A stretch of 64,000 nucleotides of DNA, taken from contig OZ252020.1 in assembly GCA_965247505.1 (NCBI GenBank), positions 3,534,001-3,598,000 of the forward strand, given 5' to 3'. This document shows positions 44,443 through 52,415 of this stretch, piece by piece (positions within the stretch are counted from its first letter, which is position 1; each line of letters starts with the position of its first letter). This DNA is from CAIYRG01 sp965247505 (GTDB taxonomy: Bacteria; Pseudomonadota; Alphaproteobacteria; Micropepsales; Micropepsaceae). The position numbers and the translations under genes were made by a program. The notes under the pieces were generated by a model that was not told the origin of the DNA, made no database searches, and worked only from the letters and a program-made list of their open reading frames with translations.

Positions 44443-44464
44443 TCCTCGCCTCCCCCATGCCCGA

Positions 44465-44797
44465 TCATATTTTTTTGAGAAGACGGTTCTCCAGCGACAG
44501 TTCGGCGACCAACTCCTTCAAGTCGCGCATCTCCTGGCGCAGGCCTTTAACCTCGCCCGAGGTCGCTTGGCGCCCGGTGTCGCCGGCGAGCCGCTTCTTG
44601 CCCGCTTCCAAAAACTCTTTCGACCAGCTGTAATACAGACCCTCGGCGATGCCCTCGCGGCGGCACAAGGCGGCGATGCTCTCCTCGCCGCGCAGGCCCG
44701 ACACCACGATCCGGATCTTCTCCTCAGCCGTATACTGCTTGCGTGTCTTGCGCCGAATATCCCGAACCGTTCTCTCCGCCGGGTCGTTCTTGCTCAT
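44465..44797 (-). CDS. IS3 family transposase OrfA
   Basis: The 110-residue OrfA starts MSKNDPAERTVRDIRRKTRK and has a helix-turn-helix (YTAEEKIRIVVSGLRGEESIAALCRREG) and a C-terminal leucine-zipper region (LRQEMRDLKELVAELSLEN) for multimerisation. A start at 44812, five codons earlier, is also open. It ends LLKKI at the A7 slippery run shared with orfB. Confidence 0.88.
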   Translation of the reverse strand: MSKNDPAERTVRDIRRKTRKQYTAEEKIRIVVSGLRGEESIAALCRREGIAEGLYYSWSKEFLEAGKKRLAGDTGRQATSGEVKGLRQEMRDLKELVAELSLENRLLKKI

Positions 44798-44871
44798 TGA
44801 TTTCTGTCTCATCTTCGTTCCCTTCGGTCACTACGATGAGCCAGAAATCCTCCGTTATGCAATTACCTCAA

Positions 44872-45114
44872 TTCGTCCCAAAGGCGCTGACGTCAGACAG
44901 TTCAACACGCCTTCAGCGGTCATGTCTACAGTGCCACTCAAACCATACGCGATTCAAATGGGATACTGGTTTATGGCAGATCTGGAAAAGGAGATATGAT
45001 AAAAGAGTGTGTAATCCATCAAGATAATCAACAACGGCTGCGTCAGTAACCCATGAAAGACACCGCCGCCGTGAATACTATAAGCCGTGCCCGTAGTCAG
45101 AATAAATAGGACAG
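44872..45114. other. Unassigned stretch between IS3 copy C and an IS3 relic
   Basis: A plus-strand frame is open from about 44874 to 44999 (ending YWFMADLEKEI) without a start of its own. It could be the displaced 3' end of the small secreted-protein gene at 43035, but this is a guess. AAGGAGATATG at about 44988-44998 precedes a 16-codon ORF. Nothing else is recognised. Confidence 0.3.
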
Positions 45115-45303
45115 TGTTGGCGGTTATCTAACGTAGGCTCTGTCTCATCATGGTTGATGTTAAGCGGCTTGTTTGTGATGGGCCCAACGGCGTTTTTGGA
45201 TGGCCATATTTTTAACCTTTCTCCTTCTCTCAATGATGACGTTGTCCTGGCCGAAGTAAGTATAGGCGGGCGTGATGTTGCCGAGACTCTCATGGTGGTA
45301 TTG
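45115..45303 (-). pseudogene. Relic of an IS3 OrfB C-terminus
   Basis: The minus strand to a TAA at 45160-45162 reads YHHESLGNITPAYTYFGQDN then VIIERRRKVKNMAIQKRR and HHKQAA. It aligns with the last 45 residues of OrfB of copy C (YHESIGNVTPADAYFGRHTA ... NHQRQAA), clearly homologous but diverged. A matching terminal-repeat word (CTCATC before TGATGTTAAGCGGC) lies beyond the stop. The IS6 element cuts it at 45297. An old, dead relative of the copy next door. Confidence 0.75.
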
Positions 45304-46101
45304 TCACGTTATTGAATGGTAGTGACGCGAATTGGTACAGAAGTCATACTCAAACGGCAGCGCTGGCGGTTTGCCACAGGCCCATTGCTTGGTTGCGAAA
45401 CCGGCGCAATGTTTTTCGGAAAATCAGATGACGTTGGACGTTGAAGGTGTTGTAGACGGTGGCGTGGGTAGAGAGAAACCGCTGCGCTGATCGAGTCGAT
45501 TTGAAACGTTGCATTCGTCGTTCGTGTTGCCGGAACGGCAAGTGAGAATTCTCCGCCCGGTTGTTCTTCCTGCCACCAAAATCATGGTGCTTGGCAAGGC
45601 CCAAATCCTTCAGAGCAGCACCATAAGATGGCAGTTTGTCTGTGACGAAGGCATCAGGGACAAACCTTTGCTTTTTCAACAGCTTGCGCATCAACTTGAG
45701 CGCTGCCTTCTTGTTTCTGCGTGATTGAACCAGGATATCCAGCACTTCGCCTTCGCTATCGAAAGCGCGCCATAGATACATGCGCTTGCCGGTGATGGAC
45801 ACGAAAACTTCATCGAGGTGCCACCGGACATCTGGTCGAGGGCGCGTTGTCCTCAGTCTCCGGGCATAGGCCTGCTCAAACTTCAGTGCCCCGCGGCCGC
45901 ACCGTTTCGTAAGAAACATCAATACCACGTTCAGCGAGCAGATCTTCGACATCTCGGTAGCTGAAGGGAAAACGGAAATACAGCCAGATGGAGTGCTGAA
46001 TGATCACGGGTGGAAATCGGTATCTGGTATAGGAGATGTTCTGCACCCAGCGACATTACTGCGCCATCAGCAACAGGTCAGTCTGTTAATGTGACAGCAC
46101 C
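45297..46101 (-). mobile_element. IS6-family element, defective
   Basis: The ends GGTATTGTCACGTTA (left) and, read inward, GGTGCTGTCACATTA (right) form an imperfect inverted repeat around an 805-bp unit, the usual IS6 size. It carries one transposase gene on the minus strand, broken by a frameshift. Flanks show no 8-bp duplication: the left flank lies in the IS3 relic and the right flank near another IS6-like relic, so it is a recombined junction. Confidence 0.75.
45350..46046 (-). pseudogene. IS6 family transposase, frameshifted
   Basis: From a possible GTG at 46046 the minus strand reads NISYTRYRFPPVIIQHSIW, YFRFPFSYRDVEDLLAERGI and DVSYETVR, the IS6 N-terminal HTH region. The frame then breaks at GCGGCCGCGGGGC (about 45890-45902), where one extra C is likely, and resumes as KFEQAYARRLR. 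The catalytic domain follows with WHLDEVFVSITGK, DAFVTDKLPSYG and NNRAENSHLPFRQHERRM (the D-D-E set). Without the shift the protein would be about 230 residues. Confidence 0.82.
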
Positions 46102-46153
46102 CTACGACCGTACCAATTGCCATAAATGGTAGCCCAATCAGTTTCTCCTGTTG

Positions 46154-46273
46154 CTCTCAATCCACGCTCTAATCCACAACCACTTCAACCACGAACGCCA
46201 TCTCAAGCGCCACGACATTATTAAACAAGACTGAGCAGCCGCCTTGGCCCACTGGCGTCAACTTGTAGCCTGA
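46154..46273 (+). pseudogene. IS6-like transposase C-terminal relic
   Basis: On the plus strand a short stretch reads LSIHALIHNHFNHERHLKRH, then DIIKQD, an in-frame TGA, and AAALAHWRQLVA with a stop at 46271-46273. The NHFNHERHL and ALAxWRQL blocks resemble the C-terminus of some IS6-family transposases. It points opposite to the neighbouring IS6 gene. The family call is from memory of the motif and is uncertain. Bases 46102-46153 and 46274-46353 hold nothing recognisable. Confidence 0.45.
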
Positions 46274-46353
46274 CAGTCCAGGATTGTAGGTTCTACAGGT
46301 CTGGCCCAGTTAGTCTGACAATGCAGCAGAACCGGCGTGACCACCCCCCGCCG

Positions 46354-48927
46354 CTAAGGCATCTGCCACGTTGCCCGCAAGTAGTAGTAGCCACCATTGA
46401 AGCCGAATGGGGACTGTTCGGGGTAGATCAGCCCGGCCACCTCGCCGTTGGGATTGAGACCCGGGTATTCGTTCAACACGTTCTGCGCGCCCAACAGCAC
46501 CGAAAGGGAGTCGGTGAGGTTGACGCCGGCCTCAACGTCGAACAAAAGCTCCGGCTCCGGGAAGAACGACACGGTGCCGTCGTTGGTCGGCGCGTCGTAG
46601 TACCCGCCGTAGTAACGGGCCCGCCCCAAGAGACGCCAGATTCCTTGCGTATGGCTCCAGGTCGCCGAGAACCGGGAATCGGGACGTCCCTGTTCGATCT
46701 GCAGCCGGGTGTTCTCGTCGGTGAAGTCCGTATTGAACCGGGACAGATTAATGTCCGACCAGTTGGCGACTACCGTCAGCATGGAATCGCCCCCGACCAG
46801 GTCGAACGGCAGGCTGGCAACCAGGTCGATTCCGGATGCCTCCACGGTCTGCTGGTTGGAGAAAAAGCGCACCGATGAGAAGCTGCTGGCGTCGGAGACG
46901 CCAGAAGCGAGCAGGGCTTCGATGTCCCCCGGGGTCAGGTTGAACCGACTGGTGAAGGCGATTCGATCCTTGATCCGGATGTTGTAGTAATCCGCGGTCA
47001 GTCCAAGGGCGCCAACATTGAATACGAAGCCAACCGTTTTGTTGACCGACTGTTCCGGGGTCAGCGCCTGAGCGCCCTTCTGCTGGGCAACGGGGTGGGT
47101 CGGCGGCAACGTGGCGATGTCCGTGAGGAAGCCCATCTGGAACTCCGTCGTGACGTTGCGCAGGTTCGCCTGCCCCGCGGTGGGCACACGGAAGCCGGTA
47201 CTCACCGCGCCACGCAGTGCGAGGCTGTCGACAATTTGCAAGCGGGTGGCAAACTTGCCGTCCAGCGTGCTGCCGTAGGCCGGGTATTTCTCGTAGCGTA
47301 GCGCGCCGCCCAGCAGCAGGCGCTCGCTCACGTCGGACTCCACGTCAATGTAGGCCCCGTAAGCGCGCACCGTGTGCTCCCCGGCATCGTCGGGCCGAAA
47401 GCCGGGAAAGCCGTTGGAGCCGACCCCGAAGCCCTGCTCCGCCAGGTTGGGATCGATGAAAAACGAGTTGGAATCACCGTTATGGATGCGGAACGTCTCG
47501 TCCCGGTACTCCAGGCCGAGGGCGACATTGACCGGCCCCCAGAGATTTCCCACGTTGAACGGTTTCGACAGATCGAAGTTAACCAACCGATCCGTTTCCG
47601 TGTAGGCACCGGTGTCGTAGTAGGTGGGGATGTCGTTGCGCCGCGACAACAGTTGCGGATTGATGGTGTTGTAGATGTAGAACGATGCGTTGCTGCGGCC
47701 CACCGAGGCGCTCAAGTCGTAGAACCAGCCTGAGTCCAGAAGATCGTCGCCGCGAACGCCGACGGCGAGGCTCAGGTCGTCGATGAAGCCGCCGAATTGC
47801 GGGGTGAAACCGCCAGGGAATTTCTCGATCAGAGAGTAGCAGTCGGGGTTGTCGCGTACGGAGGCCAGTGCGGCGCTGTCCGCCACGTCGTTGACGATGC
47901 GCACGACGGAGCAGTTACCGGACATATCACCCGTCAGGTCCGCCACCTTGACGGTCTTGGTGCCGTCGGGAAGCTCCGGCCCTCGAAACACACCCCCTCG
48001 CGTGTGCGGATTTCGATAGTAGAAACCGCCTTCCACTTGCCGCTCAGCCCAGTTGCCGAAGGCGTAGGCTTCGCTGCCGTTGCCCAGATCTAGGCCAAAG
48101 TTGCCAAAAAACTTGAAGTCGCCGGAGATTTCCGGCGCGCCCCAGATCTGTGCGGCTGGCTGGCGCACGTCCGTGTTGCCGGCGATGATCAAGGATTGTG
48201 CGTCGCCGCGCTGCACGCTGCGGCTGGTGGGACCGGATTCTTTCCACTCAAAGCTCAGGTTGGCGAAGCCGGCACTGGTGAGAGGCAGGCCGGCGTTGCC
48301 GGAAATGATCACCGAGTTGCCGTCGCCTTCAAAGTAACTGCCCCACCTCGTGTCCAGCACGGCACCCTGATTGTCCTCCTTGAGGACGAAGTTCATGATC
48401 CCGGCGATGGCGTCGGAACCGTACTGCGCCGAGGCGCCGTCACGGAGCACTTCAAGACGTTCTAGGGCGATGGACGGAATGACCGACAGGTCGGGCCCCT
48501 GGGAACCCGCGGAAATACCTGCGCCGAGAAGCGCGATGACGGCAGCGCGGTGGCGCCGTTTGCCGTTCACCAGAACCAGCGTAGTATCCGGCGGCAGCGA
48601 GCGCAGGGTAGCCGGGCGTATGAGCGTGGCGGCGTCGCTTATGGGTTCTTGGGAAACGTTGTAGGAGGGTATAACGGCAGCGAGCACCGAATCCATGTCG
48701 GTATTGCCCTGGGACAGAAATTCTTCGCTAAGGATAACGTCCACAGGTACCGGTGAGTCGGAAGCAGAACGGTCCCGCCGCCGGGAACCGACGACAACTA
48801 TCTCCTCAAGCGTGCCGGCCACCTGCGCGGCCACCTGTTGGGCCTTGGAGGGTGTGGGGCCAACGGAGACGATGGCCATTACCGCCACCATCAAGAGATT
48901 TAGGATTGTTCGGGTGATATGGTTCAT
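46354..48927 (-). CDS. TonB-dependent outer-membrane receptor
   Basis: The 857-residue protein is a complete-looking TonB-dependent receptor, importing an unknown scarce nutrient across the outer membrane. After a signal peptide (NLLMVAVMAIVSVGPTPSKA, about residues 10-29) comes a TonB-box-like EEIVVVGSR, the plug (LVLVNGKRRHRAAV, LERLEVLRDGASAQYGSDAI, GIMNFVLKE) and a 22-strand-type barrel to the C-terminus. The end, YLRATWQMP, has the family pattern. ATG 48927 follows AGGGG; an in-frame start at 48957 is poorer. It has no transport partner nearby and is surrounded by IS. IS256 copy B inserted about 105 bases upstream, possibly cutting its promoter. Its richer GC and orphan state suggest transfer or a remnant locus. 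Confidence 0.88.
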   Translation of the reverse strand: MNHITRTILNLLMVAVMAIVSVGPTPSKAQQVAAQVAGTLEEIVVVGSRRRDRSASDSPVPVDVILSEEFLSQGNTDMDSVLAAVIPSYNVSQEPISDAATLIRPATLRSLPPDTTLVLVNGKRRHRAAVIALLGAGISAGSQGPDLSVIPSIALERLEVLRDGASAQYGSDAIAGIMNFVLKEDNQGAVLDTRWGSYFEGDGNSVIISGNAGLPLTSAGFANLSFEWKESGPTSRSVQRGDAQSLIIAGNTDVRQPAAQIWGAPEISGDFKFFGNFGLDLGNGSEAYAFGNWAERQVEGGFYYRNPHTRGGVFRGPELPDGTKTVKVADLTGDMSGNCSVVRIVNDVADSAALASVRDNPDCYSLIEKFPGGFTPQFGGFIDDLSLAVGVRGDDLLDSGWFYDLSASVGRSNASFYIYNTINPQLLSRRNDIPTYYDTGAYTETDRLVNFDLSKPFNVGNLWGPVNVALGLEYRDETFRIHNGDSNSFFIDPNLAEQGFGVGSNGFPGFRPDDAGEHTVRAYGAYIDVESDVSERLLLGGALRYEKYPAYGSTLDGKFATRLQIVDSLALRGAVSTGFRVPTAGQANLRNVTTEFQMGFLTDIATLPPTHPVAQQKGAQALTPEQSVNKTVGFVFNVGALGLTADYYNIRIKDRIAFTSRFNLTPGDIEALLASGVSDASSFSSVRFFSNQQTVEASGIDLVASLPFDLVGGDSMLTVVANWSDINLSRFNTDFTDENTRLQIEQGRPDSRFSATWSHTQGIWRLLGRARYYGGYYDAPTNDGTVSFFPEPELLFDVEAGVNLTDSLSVLLGAQNVLNEYPGLNPNGEVAGLIYPEQSPFGFNGGYYYLRATWQMP

Positions 48928-49086
48928 CGTGAGACCCCTGCTGAACGTGAAAAACACATTAACGAAACCTAGTCGAAGTCTTCAAATGTGAACGGCTCAA
49001 TAGGCAGTGTCCAAGCAAAACGGGTTGAGCCGGGAAGGAGGCGATGTCCCTATCTCTGTTGAAATTCGTGAGGCAGGCGTCTCTGG

Positions 49087-49282
49087 TTGATGATGTTATG
49101 CTGCCTTCATGATGGTTTCAATGGCACTGTCGGCCTGAGCCTTTCTCAAGTGTTCCTGGAGAGCATTTCGGAGGATGGGCAGCTGGCGATAGGCCTTGAG
49201 GCGACGGAAGGTTTTCTGGGCCTCCAGCAGGCCGGCGGCGGTCCATCTGAGCGCCATCTCGGCGTGTCTCCAACGTTTGACG
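49087..49282 (-). pseudogene. IS256 transposase C-terminal part (copy B)
   Basis: This is the detached end of the copy B transposase, reading RWRHAEMALRWTAASLLEAQ and on to AIETIMKAA in copy A, cut off by IS1595 copy C. Bases 49275-49282 (GTTTGACG) are the target duplication of the nested element. A single-base difference from copy A shifts part of the frame as well. Confidence 0.75.
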
Positions 49283-50387
49283 CTTGCCTATCCGGTTTAC
49301 ACCCACACCCACTAGGGCTAGAATGGGCGCAAACTGGATATAGGGGAGCGCGCCATGGATGTTCTCGACCGCGCCGATCTCCCATTCCCGCATTCGCTAC
49401 CCGAGTTCCAGCGACTTTTCCCCGATGATGCGGCCTGCGCCGCCTACCTGGAGAAAGCCCGCTGGGGAGACGGCTTTGCCTGCCCGCACTGCGGCACGGC
49501 GGGAGAGCCGTTCCACTTTGAAAACCGCCCTGGCGTCCTGCGCTGCCGCAAGTGCCGCCAGAACACCGGGCTGACGGTGGGAACAGTGATGGAGCGTAGC
49601 CACACTCCGCTGAACGTCTGGTTCTGGGCCGCTTATCTGGTCGCCAGTCAGACGCCCGGCATGTCCGCCGTGCAGTTTCAGCGGCAACTTGGTCTTTCGC
49701 GCTACGAGACGGCCTTTCAAATTCTCCACAAGCTCCGCTCGGGCATGGTGCGGCCCAACCAAGACAGGATCGGTGGACAGCCCAAGAACCATGTTGAGGT
49801 GGACGAAACCTGGGTTGGCGGGCGAACGCGTGGGGAAGGCCGTGGTGTTCACCACAAGGTTCCCGTCTCCTGTGCCATCGAGGTGCGTCATCGAAAGCCG
49901 GGCACCAAGCTCGACAACCGGAAAGACGGACGCTATGCCGGACGCGTTCGGCTCGCCGTCGTGCTCGACTGTAGCGCCGAGTCGCTCTATGGGTTCGTCG
50001 AGAGCACCGTCGCGCCGGGATCGCTGATCGTTACTGACGATTGGAGCGGCTATGCTGGCCTCGGTAAGCGCGGCTATGAGCACTTCGCTGTTGCCGAGTG
50101 TGGTGATCCAGAGGTTGCCGAGCAATACCTGCCGATCATCCATCTGGTTTTCGCCAACCTGAAGACGTGGCTGATCGGGATCCACCACGGCGTTAGCCAC
50201 CAGCACCTACAAGCCTACCTCAACGAGTTCACCTTCCGCTTCAACAGGCGGTTCTATCCGTTCAACGCCTTCCGCTCATTGCTCGGCATCGCGGGCGACA
50301 CCTCTGCTCCAACCTATGCCGAGCTTTACTCGGGAGAGTGGCGGCACCCTACATGTAGCGGTCATGGGCGTTAACCGGATAGGCAAG
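49283..50387 (+). mobile_element. IS1595-family (ISXO2-like) element, copy C, nested in IS256 copy B
   Basis: The 1105-bp element has inverted repeats CTTGCCTATCCGGTT and AACCGGATAGGCAAG. It is flanked by a perfect 8-bp duplication GTTTGACG (49275-49282 and 50388-50395) within the IS256 transposase gene. Intact ends, frame and duplication mark it as the youngest insertion that can be dated here. Confidence 0.95.
49355..50374 (+). CDS. ISXO2-like (IS1595 family) transposase, copy C, intact
   Basis: The 339-residue protein has an N-terminal zinc ribbon (CPHCGTAG and LRCRKCRQ) and the DDE-type catalytic domain with HVEVDETWVGGR, IVTDDWSGYA and LNEFTFRFNRR. It keeps the eight residues CGDPEVAE missing from copy B and the Thr after the first catalytic Asp-Glu. 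ATG 49355 follows AGGGGAGCGCGCC. Likely functional and able to act on copy B in trans. Confidence 0.92.
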   Translation: MDVLDRADLPFPHSLPEFQRLFPDDAACAAYLEKARWGDGFACPHCGTAGEPFHFENRPGVLRCRKCRQNTGLTVGTVMERSHTPLNVWFWAAYLVASQTPGMSAVQFQRQLGLSRYETAFQILHKLRSGMVRPNQDRIGGQPKNHVEVDETWVGGRTRGEGRGVHHKVPVSCAIEVRHRKPGTKLDNRKDGRYAGRVRLAVVLDCSAESLYGFVESTVAPGSLIVTDDWSGYAGLGKRGYEHFAVAECGDPEVAEQYLPIIHLVFANLKTWLIGIHHGVSHQHLQAYLNEFTFRFNRRFYPFNAFRSLLGIAGDTSAPTYAELYSGEWRHPTCSGHGR

Positions 50388-51504
50388 GTTTGACGTTGCG
50401 GGTGACCTGGCGCACCGTGCCGAGCGCGTTCTCGACGATGTTGGTGCAGGCGAGCGAGCGCCGGAGTGCGTGCGGTAGGCCGAGGCGGATGACGGTGAGG
50501 ATCTCCTCCAGCCCCTCCAGGATGCTGCCCGAGACGCCCGGTTCCTCATGCTCCAGACGCCGGACCAGGTTGCGCAAGAGCCGCTCGGCCTTGTTTGCGT
50601 CGTCCTGGTCCCAGGCCTGACGGAGCGCCTTCTTGACGCTCGCGTGCAAATGTTGGGGCAGGCGCTCGATGATGTTACGGCCCTTGTGGACCTGGCAGCG
50701 CTGGATGGCGGCGGCCACACCGAAGGTGTTTCGGATCGCTTTGCTGAGTGCCTTCGCGCCATCGACGATGAACAGCCGCGGCAGTGTCGGATCGAGCCCC
50801 CTGGCGAGGAGATTGTCGATCAAGGCCTGGACGACGACCGTGTTCTCCGTCGCCCCCTCGACCACGGCCAGGACATGCTTGTCGCCGTTGCCATCGACGC
50901 CGATCGCCGCCATCAGGACATGGTCGCCGACATGCAGACCGTCGATCTGGATGACTAGCAGGTCGAGTTCCGAGAGATCCGAGGTGAGCCAGGCCTTCAT
51001 CTTCTTGCCTGACAGCGCCACAAAGCGCCTGGAAACGGCCGACTTCGAGGTGCCGGCGCCACGCGCTTTCGCCAGCTCGCCCTCGGGCAGACGGACCGCG
51101 CGGTGGTACTTGCGGGTCGACACGTTCAGCACCATCAGGTTGAGCGCCCACTCGAGCAGCAGGTTGCCATCGCGTAGCGCCTGCCAACTCTCCAAGCTCA
51201 CCTCTTTGCCCGCCCGGTCACGAACCCGTGGCCGGGCCACCTTCACTTTGCCGCCGTGGTAGCCGATCTCGCTATGTGTCCTGCCCCAGCGATAACCTCG
51301 ACGGTCCCCATGGCGGCGATGTCGGGCCCCGCACACGGTCGTGGCGTCCTCCTCCATCATCTCGGCCAAGGCCTCGACCCCGGCCAGAAGACAAAACCGA
51401 TCCACGCTGAGATGGACTGCGTCCATCGCGTCCGCCAGCGGCGGCATAGGAATCGAGGGGGCAAGGGCTTTCGGGCGGCTGGAACTACGGATATTATTTC
51501 CCAT
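50388..51504 (-). pseudogene. IS256 transposase N-terminal part (copy B)
   Basis: From ATG 51504 (MGNNIRSSSRPKALAPSIP) the frame gives about 372 residues of the IS256 transposase, with the two catalytic Asp (IQIDGLHVG, FIVDGAKAL) and the Glu in NIVENALG, then ends within IS1595 copy C after RQVTRNVK. The last residues are foreign. It retains the true start codon lost in copy A. Confidence 0.88.
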
Positions 51505-51602
51505 GGTGTCGTTCTCCCTTTTGGGTTTGCAGCACCCGGAGCCTAACGGCTCCAGGAGAGCGACACCTACCTCAACTTTTCAACATCGACCGGGACATCC
51601 CC

Positions 51603-51793
51603 GGGAAGGAAGCTCTCGTATCTAATCTAATGCCATTCCCCCGCGACTGCCTTTGCGGAACCTAGCAAGCTAAAATTTACCTATGTCAAGCAGCATAATC
51701 CCGCATTCCCCAAGTGACCGATCCATCTGATGCGGTTTCTGTCTGATTCCTGCATAAGAATCAGTGGATTAGATCAGACGGAGGGTGGGTCGA
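51603..51793. other. Spacer and probable IS1380 left end
   Basis: This stretch begins with the right IS256 target duplication. Its first 60-90 bases would originally have joined the sequence upstream of the TonB receptor gene and may hold that gene's promoter. From about 51690 (ATGTCAAGCAGCATAATC) it is likely the terminal region and leader of the IS1380 element. No gene is seen. Confidence 0.4.
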
Positions 51794-52057
51794 ATGCGGA
51801 ACCTGGAGGGTGAGTCGGATCGGGGGCTTCTGCGGGCGTTTTTCGACCGAAGACTGAAGTTCGAGTTCCACGGTTCGCGGATCACGTCAGACGCTGGTCT
51901 GCTTGCCTATCGTGAACTGGACGAAGCCCTCGGCCTGACCACGCTGGCCGGTGACGTTATTGCTGACAGCCGGACCGGCAAGAACGGTTGGCACGGCATC
52001 ATCGGTCTCCTTCGCCAATCCGTCTATGGTCGTCTCGCCGGGGACGAGGACGTGAAC
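51794..52057 (+). pseudogene. IS1380 family transposase, N-terminal 88 codons
   Basis: From ATG 51794 (GGAGGG upstream) the frame reads MRNLEGESDRGLLRAFF, then FEFHGSRITSDAGLLAYREL, LTTLAGDVIADSRTGK and LLRQSVYGRLAGDEDVN. This is the conserved N-terminus of IS1380-family DDE transposases. It is cut at 52057 by the IS3 element; the rest is not found on the far side, so a deletion accompanied or followed that insertion. Confidence 0.82.
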
Positions 52058-52118
52058 TGGACCCTGCTGACGAAAGTGGAGACGTCCTGCGATAGGATTT
52101 TGATCGCAGGAGGTGCAA

Positions 52119-52415
52119 ATGTCGAAGCAGAATGGGAACAAGGGCCGGCGGTTTGATCGGGCCTTCAAGGAAGAAGCCGTCCGTCTTTTACAGACGAGCG
52201 GGCGCAGGCAGCGGCAGATAGCAGGAGATCTTGGGATCAGCGTCAGCGCGCTCGGCCGCTGGGTCGCAGAATTGCGTGAGGAGGATTTGCTTTCCGGTCC
52301 GCATGAGGATGCAGCGAAGGAGATTACCCGTCTACGCCGAGAGCGTGATCTGGCCCGTCAGGAACGTGATCTCCTAAAAAAAGCGCTGGCCTTCTTCGCC
52401 AGGGAAAGTCGATGA
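52119..52415 (+). CDS. IS3 family transposase OrfA (copy D)
   Basis: The 98-residue protein begins MSKQNGNKGRRFDRAFKEEA, with a helix-turn-helix (QRQIAGDLGISVSALGRWV) and a coiled-coil C-terminus (EITRLRRERDLARQERDLLKK). ATG 52119 follows GGAGG. Its TGA overlaps the orfB ATG. Confidence 0.88.
   Translation: MSKQNGNKGRRFDRAFKEEAVRLLQTSGRRQRQIAGDLGISVSALGRWVAELREEDLLSGPHEDAAKEITRLRRERDLARQERDLLKKALAFFARESR

Larger units (their letters stand above)
43416..44871 (-). mobile_element. IS3-family element (copy C)
   Basis: The ends share a gapped inverted repeat: TTGAG, then CATAA, GGAGGAT and CTGGCTCATC in the same order at both ends. This places the limits near 43416 and 44871, about 1456 bp, though they are read by eye. 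Two overlapping frames on the minus strand encode OrfA and OrfB. No target duplication is evident. Of the IS3 copies here it is the one with undamaged frames. Confidence 0.8.
49040..51602 (-). mobile_element. IS256-family element, copy B, interrupted by IS1595 copy C
   Basis: The element has ends GGCGATGTCCC and GGGACATCCCC and is flanked by a perfect 8-bp target duplication GGGAAGGA (49032-49039 and 51603-51610). Without the nested 1105-bp IS1595 and its 8-bp duplication it is 1450 bp, identical in size to copy A. It is inverted relative to copy A. The transposase gene is split by the insertion, so it cannot transpose on its own. Confidence 0.94.

Noticed and set aside
44649..44999. A 116-codon plus-strand protein
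   Set aside because: Its first two thirds are antisense to IS3 orfA and the terminal repeat. Only the tail after 44872 lies outside the IS.
39413..51602. Composite transposon: two inverted IS256 copies around the TonB receptor gene
   Set aside because: The outer flanks (CCGAAAAC on the left, GGGAAGGA on the right) do not match, and copy B has its own private duplication. The two copies inserted or rearranged separately.
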